NCBI GenBank assembly: GCA_963675035.1
Contig: OY776114.1
Span: forward strand, 149,423,161-149,487,160
Length of the DNA stretch: 64,000 bases
Direction: 5' to 3'
From: Allygus modestus
Taxonomy: Eukaryota; Arthropoda; Insecta; Hemiptera; Cicadellidae
In this document: positions 47,401 through 60,307 of the stretch, in pieces
Position numbering within the stretch: the first letter of the stretch is position 1
Layout of the letters: each line of letters begins with the position of its first letter
Position numbers and translations under genes: made by a program
Notes under the pieces: model-generated
What the model was told of the DNA's origin: nothing
The model's database searches: none
Seen by the model: only the letters and a program-made list of their open reading frames with translations

Positions 47401-50400
47401 AATCTAGGAAACACAACTGGCGAGTTTCTGGAGCGAGGAAATATGACTCTACATTAGAGACCTCATAATGGCTATCAGATACGTGACAATCCTAATAGAA
47501 GGGTTACCAATCTAGGAAACACAACTGGCGAGTTTCTGGAGCGAGGAAATATGACTCTACATTAGAGACCTCATAATGGCCATCAGATACGTGACAATCC
47601 TACTAGAAGGGTTACCAATCTAGGAAACACAACTGGCGAGTTTCTGGAGCGAGGAAATATGACTCTACATTAGAGACCTCATAATGGCCATCAGATACGT
47701 GACAATCCCACTAGAAGGGTTACCAATCTAGGAAACACAACTGGCGAGTTTCTGGAGCGAGGAAATATGACTCTACATTAGAGACCTCATAATGGCCATC
47801 AGATACGTGACAATCCCACTAGAAGGGTTACCAATCTAGGAAACACAACTGGCGAGTTTCTGGAGCGAGGAAATATGACTCTACATTAGAGACCTCATAA
47901 TGGCCATCAGATACGTGACAATCCCACTAGAAGGGTTACCAATCTAGGAAACACAACTGGCGAGTTTCTGGAGAGAGGAAATATGACTCTACATTAGAGA
48001 CCTCATAATGGCCATCAGATACGTGACAATCCCACTAGAAGGGTTACCAATCTAGGAAACACAACTGGCGAGTTTCTGGAGCGAGGAAATATGACTCTAC
48101 ATTAGTGACCTCATAATGGCCATCAGATACGTGACAATCCCACTAGAAGGGTTACCAATCTAGGAAACACAACTGGCGAGTTTCTGGAGCGAGGAAATAT
48201 GACTCTACATTAGAGACCTCATAATGGCCATCAGATACGTGACAATCCCACTAGAAGGGTTACCAATCTAGGAAACACAACTGGCGAGTTTCTGGAGCGA
48301 GGAAATATGACTCTACATTAGAGACCTCATAATGGCCGTCAAATACGTGACAATCCCACTAGAAGGGTTACCAATCTAGGAAACACAACTGGCGAGTTTC
48401 TGGAGCGAGGAAATATGACTCTAAATTAGAGACCTCACATAATGGCCATCAGATAAGTGACAATCCCACTAGAAGGGTTACCAATCTAGGAAACACAACT
48501 GGCGAGTTTCTGGAGCGAGGATATATGACTCTACATTAGAGACCTCATAATGGCCATTAGATACGTGACAATCCCACTAGAAGGGTTACCAATCTAGGAA
48601 ACACAACTGGCGAGTTTCTGGAGCGAGGAAATATGACTCTACATTAGAGACCTCATAATGGCCATCAGATACGTGACAATCCCACTAGAAGGGTTACCAA
48701 TCTAGGAAACACAACTGGCGAGTTTCTGGAGCGAGGAAATATGACTCTACATTAGTGACCTCATAATGGCCATCAGATACGTGACAATCCCACTAGAAGG
48801 GTTACCAATCTAGGAAACACAACTGGCGAGTTTCTGGAGCGAGGAAATATGACTCTACATTAGAGACCTCATAATGGCCATCAGATACGTGACAATCCCA
48901 CTAGAAGGGTTACCAATCTAGGAAACACAACTGGCGAGTTTCTGGAGCGAGGATATATGACTCTACATTAGAGACCTCATAATGGCCATCAGATACGTGA
49001 CAATCCCACTAGAAGTGTTACCAATCTAGGAAACACAACTGGCGAGTTTCTGGAGCGAGGAAATATGACTCTACATTAGAGACCTCATAATGGCTATCAG
49101 ATACGTGACAATCCTAATAGAAGGGTTACCAATCTAGGAAACACAACTGGCGAGTTTCTGGAGCGAGGAAATATGACTCTACATTAGTGACCTCATAATG
49201 GCCATCAGATACGTGACAATCCCACTAGAAGGGTTACCAATCTAGGAAACACAACTGGCGAGTTTCTGGAGCGAGGAAATATGACTCTACATTAGAGACC
49301 TCATAATGGCCATCAGATACGTGACAATCCCACTAGAAGGGTTACCAATCTAGGAAACACAACTGGCGAGTTTCTGGAGCGAGGATATATGACTCTACAT
49401 TAGAGACCTCATAATGGCCATCAGATACGTGACAATCCCACTAGAAGTGTTACCAATCTAGGAAACACAACTGGCGAGTTTCTGGAGCGAGGAAATATGA
49501 CTCTACATTAGAGACCTCATAATGGCTATCAGATACGTGACAATCCTAATAGAAGGGTTACCAATCTAGGAAACACAACTGGCGAGTTTCTGGAGCGAGG
49601 AAATATGACTCTACATTAGAGACCTCATAATGGCCATCAGATACGTGACAATCCTACTAGAAGGGTTACCAATCTAGGAAACACAACTGGCGAGTTTCTG
49701 GAGCGAGGAAATATGACTCTACATTAGAGACCTCATAATGGCCATCAGATACGTGACAATCCCACTAGAAGGGTTACCAATCTAGGAAACACAACTGGCG
49801 AGTTTCTGGAGCGAGGAAATATGACTCTACATTAGAGACCTCATAATGGCCATCAGATACGTGACAATCCCACTAGAAGGGTTACCAATCTAGGAAACAC
49901 AACTGGCGAGTTTCTGGAGCGAGGAAATATGACTCTACATTAGAGACCTCATAATGGCCATCAGATACGTGACAATCCCACTAGAAGGGTTACCAATCTA
50001 GGAAACACAACTGGCGAGTTTCTGGAGAGAGGAAATATGACTCTACATTAGAGACCTCATAATGGCCATCAGATACGTGACAATCCCACTAGAAGGGTTA
50101 CCAATCTAGGAAACACAACTGGCGAGTTTCTGGAGCGAGGAAATATGACTCTACATTAGAGACCTCATAATGGCCATCAGATACGTGACAATCCCACTAG
50201 AAGGGTTCCCAATCTAGGAAACACAACTGGCGAGTTTCTGGAGCGAGGAAATATGACTCTACATTAGAGACCTCATAATAGCCATCAGATACGTGACAAT
50301 CCCACTAGAAGGGTTACCAATCTAGGAAACACAACTGGCGAGTTTCTGGAGCGAGGAAATATGACTCTACATTAGAGACCTCATAATGGCCATCAGATAC

Positions 50401-50922
50401 GTGACAATCCCACTAGAAGGGTTACCAATCTAGGAAACACAACTGGCGAGTTTCTGGAGCGAGGAAATATGACTCTACATTAGAGACCTCATAATGGCCA
50501 TCAGATACGTGACAATCCCACTAGAAGGGTTACCAATCTAGGAAACACAACTGGCGAGTTTCTGGAGCGAGGAAATATGACTCTACATTAGAGACCTCAT
50601 AATGGCCATCAGATACGTGACAATCCCACTAGAAGGGTTACCAATCTAGGAAACACAACTGGCGAGTTTCTGGAGGGAGGAAATATGACTCTACATTAGA
50701 GACCTCATAATGGCCATCAGATACGTGACAATCCCACTAGAAGGGTTACCAATCTAGGAAACACAACTGGCGAGTTTCTGGAGCGAGGAAATATGACTCT
50801 ACATTAGAGACCTCATAATGGCCATCAGATACGTGACAATCCCACTAGAAGGGTTACCAATCTAGGAAACACAACTGGCGAGTTTCTGGAGCGAGGAAAT
50901 ATGACTCTACATTAGAGACCTC
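41413..50922. repeat. 108-bp satellite, 88 monomers, with 3242-bp higher-order repeat
   Basis: The monomer begins ATAATGGCCATCAGATACGT and ends ACATTAGAGACCTC. The array is 9510 bp = 88 x 108 + three 2-bp CA insertions (CCTCACATAATGG at 43461, 46703, 48433). Diagnostic variants recur 3242 bp apart (30 monomers + 2 bp): GACAAACCC at 41974 and 45216, CTCATCATGG at 42598 and 45840, GGCCGTCAAATACG at 43362 and 46604. A third, shorter recurrence follows 1730 bp later (16 monomers + 2). No frame is long; this is non-coding satellite DNA. Confidence 0.97.
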
Positions 50923-51267
50923 ATCTCAGTCATACGTTATTATTTATCTTAGTTGAAGACAATATTTCTCATACAGTTCCATTTCATACAGTTGTTTTGG
51001 CCTCTCCGTCAAAAAGTACCTATCTCGAGATTGCTCCCCCTTCCCCCCCTCTCTGACCTCTCACCCCTCTACCTACTTCATAGAACAATTAATTGCGAAA
51101 AATTACTCCCAGGTCGGCTATGAAACCGAATAACCGAAAGTATGCATGATTGAATTAGTCCTAGTTAAAAATCTGTATTTTTAATTCGCTAGGCATATTT
51201 TTGTCATAATTGTTTTGGAGCGGTGGTGCTATCGATCACCATGTCCAAGGTGTCGTTAGAAAGGTCT
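50923..51267. other. No gene seen
   Basis: Flank of the satellite. It holds a pyrimidine-rich run at 51036-51072. Confidence 0.45.
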
Positions 51268-51270
51268 TAG

Positions 51271-51834
51271 CATGTAGTTTTGCCATCAATTAAAACAATT
51301 TATAAAAGTCACCGTGGACATGGGAAAATATGGGGTCAAAGTCGCGATTTTCCCCATAGACATAATATGCAGTTACAAACCAACGATCGAGAAATCAGCT
51401 GTTTATTTAAGGAAGTGGTTAAACATATAAAATCTGACCCTGAAAAATGGTTATTGAACGTACAGCTGGCAACAAAACACCAGTTTTTATTTGCACAAAA
51501 TCAAAACATAACCAAAAAAACGTTCGACATAATGGAAACTATAAGACGTCGACCAGGACGGCCAAGAGGAGGAGGCTGACGAACTTTAACTGGTAGACGC
51601 GAACGAAATACAAATAATACTATTGTCGTTGATAGCCGAATACAGCAAGCACCCTTCCGTGTTGGGTTTAAGTGTGCTCTCCAACAGCCGCCTGAAGATT
51701 TCACATTCAAGTTAGGACCCCATATTCCCCCGCTATGGACCCCGCTATTTAGGACCCCCGCTATGGTTTTTTTTCTTCACAGTCATAACTCGATAACGGC
51801 TGGACGGATTTTAACGTTTGAGGTGTCAAATTAA
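51271..51834 (+). pseudogene. Degenerate open frame with AT-hook-like motif, interrupted by TGA
   Basis: A frame with no stop from 51271 to a TGA at 51577-51579, then open again to TAA at 51832. It would read 187 codons with one internal stop. The first ATG is at 51368. Residues before the stop end IRRRPGRPRGGG, containing an AT-hook-like core (RPGRPRGG). After it comes RTLTGRRERN, then a region with GFKCALQQPPEDFTFKLGPH. I recognise no family. The following 'ATAACTCGATAACGGCTGGA' block resembles text common in transposon UTRs, so this is probably a decayed transposon gene. Confidence 0.35.
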
Positions 51835-53819
51835 ATGTATTTTTACGTAGATTTGCCAATACGTCTCAGGATTTAAAGAAAGGGCATCATCCAGTGATGG
51901 GCTGAATTTTCGGAACAGTGGCGCTATCCGTCGGCGGAAGTCTAAACTATGTGTTGATTGAAAGTACGTTGTTATCATCCATTTTAATATCAGATGTTCA
52001 GTAATTTTTGTTTACAGCTGAAGTAACCTTTCGTTGGGTACAAACTTGCTCGAATTCGAGCAACAGGACAACTAGTTTCACTTTAATTGAGCTATCCTCA
52101 AATTAATTTCATATTTACACAACTTACCTGAATCACAACCAATCACGACATTATCCAGTCACCCAGTCAGGAACATCAACGATTACAACACTGTAATTCT
52201 CTCTAATGAAGAGCGCTGAGTGTAATAAAACCAACCCAGAACGGATTACCAAGGTGTTCACAGTGATGCAATACGTGTTTACCTATACGTGACCCACTGA
52301 TCTGACCCGACCTGGGTTAAGGCTATCCATCATGTAAACAGCCCTCCCCACCTCACCTGGTGACAACTTGATCATTACTGTGAAAGTCTATCCATTTATG
52401 TGACAGTCAATGCAATCCAAATGCAAACACCGCCGTTTCATTGAGATGTATAAAATAAAAGCTAATTTGATATTTAATATTTTTAAGGTTTCATATGTAA
52501 ACGAATGTATGGTTGTCTGGTTAAACCATTGACTGAAGGAGACACCATCTATATGGTCCAGCTGTCCCACTTTTACTGTTAGCCAGAATTTGAATTGGAC
52601 GTAGTTTGATTAGGTCACCGACAGATTGTGCTGCTGTCAACTATTTATTTTAGTTATTAACGTTAACTTGTAAAATATCTCCACCCCAGAAAGCAAGGAT
52701 AATCAACTTATGTTTGCTTCTGACACACCAACTGTTGTATCATCCCCTCCTTGAGAGTATACACTCTGATGGAGATTCGTGTAAGTACGTCATCTTTGAA
52801 TCCTGACACACACAACACTAGGGGCAGATTTTACAATGACAAGGAGAAGTATAATTCAGTATTTATTCAATCAATGGTTACATATGAAAGAGAACATAAT
52901 GCAAATAACAGTTTGATTCGATGAACATTCTGCAATGTGAATCATGCTGTGGAGGTTCCTCGTACGGTGCTGAGCCTGAGTCATCCCCGCAACTATGCGC
53001 GTCTTGCTTACACAGCTTATTCTGCACTTCACGAAATCATCACTTACAATGCCCTGTTAAATCTGTATCAGCATTTGTGTAAGCTTACTATTTGAAAACA
53101 GGTCTTTCTGCGTAATTCAGTCATGTATTACGTATTCCAGCGATATTGGTTTAAATGCCAACCTTGTTGATCCATCCGGTTTTTTAGTAGTGAACTAATG
53201 TGGGATTTAAAATCAAATTTTATGCGAGTTTTACATGTTGTCTTGGCTAAGGTAAATTTATATAGGCCTAATCCCACTTGAATAGCATATTGAATGCAAT
53301 ACAAATACAATAAAACAGTAATAAGAGTAATCCCTAATATTTGTATTAATTTACCAAGTGTTAAAATGTATCTGAATATCCAACCAAAATTAGGAAACCT
53401 GTCAACCAGGCAAGTCAGGCCTGATTCAATTAGATTTTTTCTTAGGTGTGTACATTTAATTATTTTTACTTGCAACTAAACCTATAAACGTTATCTGCAT
53501 CAAATGTATAAATTATTGATCTATTATTGATCTTTTGATCCATCACCTTTAATAAAATGGGAAAAATTCAAAATACGCAAAAATGAATGAATCAAGGAAA
53601 AATGTGAACCGTGTGCATTATTCTGTGCTCGAGGACTAAACATACAAAGACCAACGCACAAAGGCATCTACGTAAAGGTCAATAATCACATAGGCCTATA
53701 CTATTGTGTGAAATGAATTTAGCACAATATGTTCTTAGCCATCAATAAGTCAAAACCATCACATTTTCTCGTACATACTCGACACTGAAATTCTTCTACA
53801 ACTATTGAGTTGGACCATG
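51835..53819. other. No gene seen
   Basis: AT-rich. No repeats or exons were recognised. A 115-codon minus frame at 53475-53128 lacks coding character. Confidence 0.4.
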
Positions 53820-54070
53820 TTATAGTTGAAGCAAGATAAAAGCGCGGCGATCAATTCATTTAGTGGCCTCGGAGGAAAAGTACTGGACAGAGGAACGGGA
53901 AGTGAAACAGGGGGAATGCGGGAAACGCGCCAAGGCGCTAAAGCGAGCGACTCCGCCAACCGCTAGCCGCCGCATTGTTGTTCAACACGCGGAAAATACG
54001 ATGCACGTGGTAAAAAGTGGTGTTTTGTATTGTCTGGAGCACGCGGCCACGATACAAGCTAACCGCCAAC
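53820..54070. promoter_or_regulatory. CpG-rich patch
   Basis: GC/CpG-enriched (AAAGCGCGGCGATC; GGGAAACGCGCCAAGGCGCT) within AT-rich flanks. It contains ATGCACGTGG with a CACGTG E-box at about 54005. No coding exon is supported. Confidence 0.25.
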
Positions 54071-54485
54071 CCACGCTGTTCTCAAAAATTGCATAGAGAA
54101 GTATTTATTTAACTAAAGTTCAAATTTGTAATGTGGAACGTGTTCTACTGTTCTACTCGGTGGGTGAGTTCATGAACCACTCACAATAGGGAGAGCCTCG
54201 GCTAAAGCAAGGCTTTAACTCATTTGTGGTGAAATGCTTTTCGAACTTCATAGAGGTAAATTGTTTTATTTACTTTAAACGAAATCCTGATAATTACTGA
54301 CGGTATACGTATTGTCCTCTGTCATTAAATAATTTTACTAACCAGTAGTCGCAACACACAAATCAAATTGGTCTACAATAACAGAACACCTTACCGAAAT
54401 TACTTCACCGAATTTTTTGTTTAAACTTAAAACAGTAGATTAACATTACATTTTAAATTGAATGTCTCACATACGAGGATACATA

Positions 54486-54891
54486 ATTGATGAACGAAGT
54501 GAATCACTGTATTGATTGATGAACGAAGTGAATCACTGTATTGATTGATGAACGAAGTGAATCACTGTATTGATTGATGAACGAAGTGAATCACTGTATT
54601 GATTGATGAACGAAGTGAATCACTGTATTGATTGATGAACGAAGTGAATCACTGTATTGATTGATGAACGAAGTGAATCACTGTATTGATTGATGAACGA
54701 AGTGAATCACTGTATTGATTGATGAACGAAGTGAATCACTGTATTGATTGATGAACGAAGTGAATCACTGTATTGATTGATGAACGAAGTGAATCACTGT
54801 ATTGATTGATGAACGAAGTGAATCACTGTATTGATTGATGAACGAAGTGAATCACTGTATTGATTGATGAACGAAGTGAATCACTGTATTG
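54486..54891. repeat. 29-bp tandem repeat, exactly 14 apparently identical units
   Basis: 14 x 29 bp = 406 bp, unit ATTGATGAACGAAGTGAATC + ACTGTATTG. Each unit contains the 11-bp palindrome AGTGA-A-TCACT. I see no substitutions between units, which suggests recent expansion or active homogenisation. A (TG)n run follows at 54913-54945. Confidence 0.95.
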
Positions 54892-56898
54892 ATGAAGAAG
54901 TTTCAGTGGCCGTGTGTGGGTGTGTGTGTGTGTGTGTGGGTGTGTTATCGAAATACTAAATAACTGTAAAACATTTCTTAATGAAATTTTGAAGGAGTCA
55001 TTTGGGATACCAAAGGGATGTTTTAACACAGCATTCGTATTTTATTTTGGATTATTAATAATTGTTAAAGCTAATTTTAATGTTTGATATTCAGTAGTTG
55101 AATTGGTTTTCGTAGTAAGCTATTGACTATGGTTGTCTTTAAAATGTCAGCTGGGATTTGTCTGTGTTTCACTTGAGGGATTTTTATCCCCTATATGGGA
55201 TATTTTGACTGCTTGTGGGATAAAAGGGGATTGTGGGATAAAGTGGGATTTTTTTGAAATCAGCATTACGTCTGCTAGTTTGCTTACAACTTACGACCAG
55301 AGCACCTTAGCAGTAGCACTTCTAGTGGATTTTCTCGCCGTACTGGCAGTTGCAGGGTTTCCCATTTTTAACCTCGCTGTCCGCACCTATTATGATTTTA
55401 TAAACGTCACAGAATGAACACTGAATCATGTCAATTTCGCTGGCCGAGCCATGTTGGAATTAACAAGCAAACTATTTGCCATTATTTAGTAAACCTACTT
55501 CGTACTCTTTAGTACTACCATTAAAAATATTAATACCTCTCACGTAAATAAATTATTTAATTTAGTTAATTCATCGTATCATTTAACCTATGTCGCACTG
55601 CTCAAAATCCTTTGAGGTACTAAAATGTAAAATACCTATAGGTAATTAGTAGATCTAAATAAGCTCTATCTAACGGTATAAATATTGTACTAATACATTA
55701 TTCAATAATCATATAATATTTAACATTAATTGTGGTGCAATGTTTAACAAATCAGTGGGAAATTGTGGGATATGACGAGGGATACTATAAGGGAGAGTCT
55801 GGGATAAAGTGGGATTTTTGTATCAGTGCGTGGCATATTTTTACCGTAGAGTGGAAACACTGCATATTTGTTTATAAATTACTCAAATGTAAACATAACC
55901 AAAACTATGGATTTGGTTATGTTTTGTTCCATCAATTTTTTTTATTTCGAAATAGTTTAAAATGTGAGTGTTATGTAAATTAATAGTGTTTTGTCGTGTT
56001 TAAAACAATGCTTGTATCTATTTAGATTTATTATCAGTTTATTTTTTACTGGAAAACTTCGATGTAAAAGCTAAGTGTTTGGACTAGTGATGATAAATTA
56101 ATACAATAGGTTTTGGAATTTTTGAATTACTGGGACAGTATAACTCTGTAACACGACTGACTGTGATTGATAATCAAGCGTGTTGTAGACCTATAGTAGT
56201 TTCTTTAAATTGTGAACAAATTACTTGATGGCAGACTTACTAAACTATCATAGTGCAAACTATCTTTATTACATGTAATGCACCAAATAAGCCTCACTGT
56301 CACCTAATGACATGGGATTAAAGTTTTGTAATCTACCGGTCAGTAAAATAGCCTGGTTACAGTTTATATTTGTTTGCATTTTCTGTGGTTAATATTGATT
56401 TTCATAAACAATCAAGATGTCCAAAACTCCGTAATCCCAACCGTCTACATTGTTCAACTAATTACGATGTAGACAGATTGCCCTCCTGAAAAATTGTCAT
56501 TAATGTAGATGTTGGATTTTGCTTTTAAATCTCTCGTGCTGCAATTTCAGTAGCTTGTGTATTTAAATTCAAACTAACATATATTAATGATGTAAACATT
56601 TCTAAATTTAAGGTATGAATTTTATAAGATATTGTTATATAAATAAATCATTGAATACCTTTTTTACATTAAATGGGTTTAAAACAAGTATATTTCTGTA
56701 TGTTTAACCCCCTGATTTTGGAGCTGGAAATTAATAGGTCTAATAATTATTGGCAACTTTTCTCTCAGGTTGCCAACCAAAACTCGTCAAAAACCATCCG
56801 GTACCAAAAATATATTAGTCATTGGCCGAGTCTTAAAAAAGCGTGAACAGGAGCTAGGACATATGACCAAATAAACGCAATCAGTTTAATCTAATTTG
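54892..56898. other. No gene seen; duplicated GGGATAAAGTGGGAT motif
   Basis: Two segments (about 55185-55290 and 55745-55840) share clusters of GGGAT words and GGGATAAAGTGGGATTTTT. They are probably diverged copies of one repeat. The plus frames through them read G(E/D)xGIKWDF but are otherwise unlike. Confidence 0.45.
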
Positions 56899-57860
56899 CT
56901 AGGTACACACAGTGGTTTTAAGAGGTTAATTGCTCCACCTCACCCTCCAGGGTTAGATGGAAACGTATTCCGCATATTCTCTATTCATTGTTGCTAGATT
57001 AGGAAACCCCAGCATAGCTGCTATAGGCACGTTTTCCATAAGCGGGAATTTTGCGCAGGTTACCAGAAGGTTAGGATATAGCAGGAAAGGAAAGGGTGGG
57101 ATGGGACAGGCAGCCAAATTAGCCTTTCAGAGTACCAACTCCCGTGCCTTGTGACAGCTGTGATCAGGCTCAATGTGGACCCGCTCTGCCCTCCAACTGG
57201 CCAACTCAACGGATGGGGTATCCATGTACAACAGCCAAGGACCATACATTCTCAGGTTGGGGACCAACCCCGAGCCGCCCCGAGCCGCTGCAAGTGGAGG
57301 GACCAAAGGTGAAAGGGAAGTTTGTCATAATGGACATCCAAAAAACTTCATATGTAATGACAATTTCATTTGCTGTACCCAATGTCAGCATCCAAACTGG
57401 TATAGACCAGTTTTAAGGTTGTCCTGGGACGAATATTCTCTATTGGTCAATGCTAACACACCAAGTTTTAATAAAATTAATAAGTATACAAGAGATATAT
57501 GTTTTTTATTTCTTATAAGAATAACATCGGACAATATACTTAGTTTACTGCTGAATGGAAATTGAAATATTCTCTTCAACCATTAGCCGAATAGCCTACT
57601 AACGAAATACTAATTTAACCGTGTGTGGATTGGAGTACTAATTTTTCATCTTTTAGAGCTTTTTATGGCAATGAGATAAAACTGTTGAAACCTGCTAAAA
57701 ATATTTAAAGTTTATGGTACTAAGAAAGGTAAAAAACTGAAGTTTGGGATCTCTTAAGCCCTGTAATTTCTGAACCCAAATTTTTCTAAAAAAATCAGGT
57801 GGTATATTTTATTAGAAACCTAATATAAACCACCAAATAAAAAATCCAAAGATTTCGAAA
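56899..57860. repeat. Diverged copy of the 18184-18800 repeat with an insertion
   Basis: Left block ACACACAGTGGTTTTAAGAG, then a GC-richer insert of about 470 bp (56960-57420). It then resumes with ATTGGTCAATGCTAACA, TATAAGAATAACATCGGACA and AGCCCTGTAATTTCTGAACC as in 18270-18570. Confidence 0.6.
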
Positions 57861-59937
57861 GCGGCTCCTCAAAACTGCTCCAGACCTATATACTACGTTG
57901 TTGGGTACTAAAATATTATGGATACCGCTTTGTTCTTCCCTCAGGGCTCTGCCTTTACTATCACTCCCAACTTTTAATTTTAACGTATGATTCGTTGGAT
58001 TTATTTTGTTAAAGCAGCATCTCCTGAAAGATGTCCCCACGTTTGATACGCCGCCCTACTCAACCATAGACCTCCACCGCACAGGAAAATTTTCTTTGTT
58101 ATTATTTACACCTTTTTTAGTAATTTTAGAAAACTTTCAATTATACAAACAATTTTTGTTATTTTCTTTTAACCCCGACCTTAGAGCTCCGCCTCGCTGG
58201 CTTTAAAAGTTGCCTTGTTAAATTTATGGAGGAAAGATGATCCTTGGGTAAGCGTTCGGGAGTTCGGGTCAGCGTTCGGGTTGAGTACTACTAGCTGGTC
58301 AGACAGACATTATTCTATCCTAATGTCACTGAATTTGTTTTATGTCAAAGATTCTCGTTCTTTTTCAAGATGAGCTCGTTAGCTACGCTCACTTGCCTAT
58401 GTTTATATAGAGCTTGCTTCGGTATTGAAAATGAGTTGCTATTCAAATAGATTTATTATGTCTATAATAAACATATAATAAACATATGTTTATATGCTTT
58501 TCAAGTATGTTTAGATATCATCCTTATAACAGCTGTTTGATGAAACTAAATAACTAACATACAATCCCGACTTTGTTTTATGTATTTAGATAATGAAAAT
58601 CACTTAATAATATCTTGCCATGACAACGTTAATATACACTAGGCAGCAATACGGATTTTAGCAATTTGAAATTTAAGTAACTGCACAACGCCATATGTAG
58701 AGCCTGATATAAGCGTAGGTTATATTATATAAATCAAACAGGAAAGTTGGCCGGGCTGGTCAAAGACTTAAACGAGCGGTAAAACTACTGGACCGCTCGC
58801 GCCCGTGGTGAAGCGAACCAAATTTCGGTCCGGCCGCGTTCGAGGTCGCGCCGCAAATGGTGGGCCACCGCGGCAGCGCTTAGCGTGGGGGATATAGGGA
58901 AAAACACGACGCGCGCTCACTTGAATTGAATTTGCAGCCAGAGAACATTTTTTATGGTTGAATGGCCTTCTGACCCGTATTCCTGAATAGTTTCTCGAAT
59001 TTTTAATACCAAAAGTAACTATATTCGACCAGGGTTAGTTGCGTAAAAAAAACAGAAAGTTGGGAGTTTTGTAAAATAATCTCCTCGATGGCTGATTCTT
59101 TCATATTTCCAGTCATATAAATTTATGTACGATCCACTAGGCTTTAGGTGTTGTTCAATAATGATGTTTTGAAGTTTTTGGTACTGGAATGAATATTTTA
59201 TGAGCAGTAATATCGTTCTTTGGACTAGTGAAACTTTGAATTGTAGCATATAAACTTCGACGTTCGCCAAAAGTTGTACATTGCATGAAAGTTAATTGGC
59301 CTATATCATAAAATTTTGTTGATGAATGAATACCATACAAGACAAATATTTTTTAATAGCAAATGTATTCTTAATAAACATTAATTACCAACATGGTTCG
59401 TTCACCCGTCCACTTAGAGTAGTAAGAACGATTACATAATGTTGCATTAATACAACATTTCGTTATTGAATAACAAAACATTATCTTCAGTGTATGATAA
59501 CAATTGATTATGATTTATTTAACAGACAATACAAGTACAGTAAAAAGTCGTATGACTATGTATTTTACCAAAAAACTAGGCCATGTTGTAACACAGCATC
59601 ACTGAGTTGAATTTAACAGCGCGGCACGGCACGTCTTGGATAGAGCGTGGCGAAAGGTTTCAGCATCTTTCCAAACGATTGTAGGCAAACCAACAACTTT
59701 ACCGAAAAATGTTTGAAATAAAAGTTTTAGAGAAACTAATTAACCACAACTTTCCCGCTGGAAGTTTGTTTCTAACCTAAAAATAAAAAACTTCCTCGCT
59801 GAGTAACTTTTTCATGTCCCTCTTTAATAACACGTAAGAGTTTTTAATTATTAAAAATATTAAAACACGGTAAAATAAAACAATATTTATACTTTCGGAT
59901 TCCGTAGTTCACGTACACAAACGATATATAAATTTCA
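57861..59937. other. No gene seen; GC-rich patch 58780-58920
   Basis: AT-rich, with a CpG-rich stretch at 58780-58920 (CCGGCCGCGTTCGAGGTCGC). Two overlapping minus frames at 59340-59019 look somewhat protein-like but are in different frames. I recognise nothing. Confidence 0.4.
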
Positions 59938-60244
59938 TTACAATTCAAACATGGCAGTGAAGTCCAGGAGCGTGTAAACGACAGCGCGTTCATCGCCAGA
60001 ATCACCTCTGAGCACACAGTGGCCCACCATTTCTGTTCCGCACAGTCCCACGCGGACCGTTTTTAGCTCACTTAGCGATCTCTCCAGTAGTTTTACCTCG
60101 ATGGGGCTGGTAAGGGCACTTGCATTTAGGGTGTAGACCAGAGCCTGTACAGACCTAAATTCAGCCCTGGCCGTCTGTATGCAGAACTTCAAACATGCTA
60201 GAAATCCAGAATCATTGTCCCTGTCTCGTGTACATTCTATGTGC
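59938..60244 (-). CDS. Terminal coding exon of an unrecognised gene
   Basis: Acceptor TTTTTACTCTTAG ends at 60245, giving an exon that starts with the third base of a split codon and then reads 101 residues to TAA/TAG-type termination at 59938. It begins HIECTRDRDNDSGFLACLKF, continues CIQTARAEFRSVQALVYTLN, has a LLERSLSELKTVRVGLCG stretch, and ends VYTLLDFTAMFEL. The composition, GC content above the flanks, balanced amphipathic helices and a perfect acceptor argue for a genuine exon. The mixed alpha/beta pattern does not match a family I can name. Upstream exons must lie beyond 60244, probably outside the window, since 60308-62983 is mostly transposon. No poly(A) signal was pinned down; TTTATT (AATAAA on the minus strand) occurs near 59515. 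Confidence 0.6.
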
Positions 60245-60307
60245 CTAAGAGTAAAAATATGTTATAGTCAATCAATACAAATGCTGAATTATTTTGACTC
60301 AATCCTA

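Noticed and set aside
41413..50922. CRISPR array or coding repeat
   Set aside because: Units are contiguous with no unique spacers, contain stops in the frames, and the context is eukaryotic; it is a satellite.
54486..54891. CRISPR-like 29-bp repeats
   Set aside because: There are no spacers between units, and the genome is animal.
59019..59340. Frameshifted pseudogene on the minus strand
   Set aside because: Two overlapping frames look mildly protein-like, but I see no family match or consistent frameshift point.
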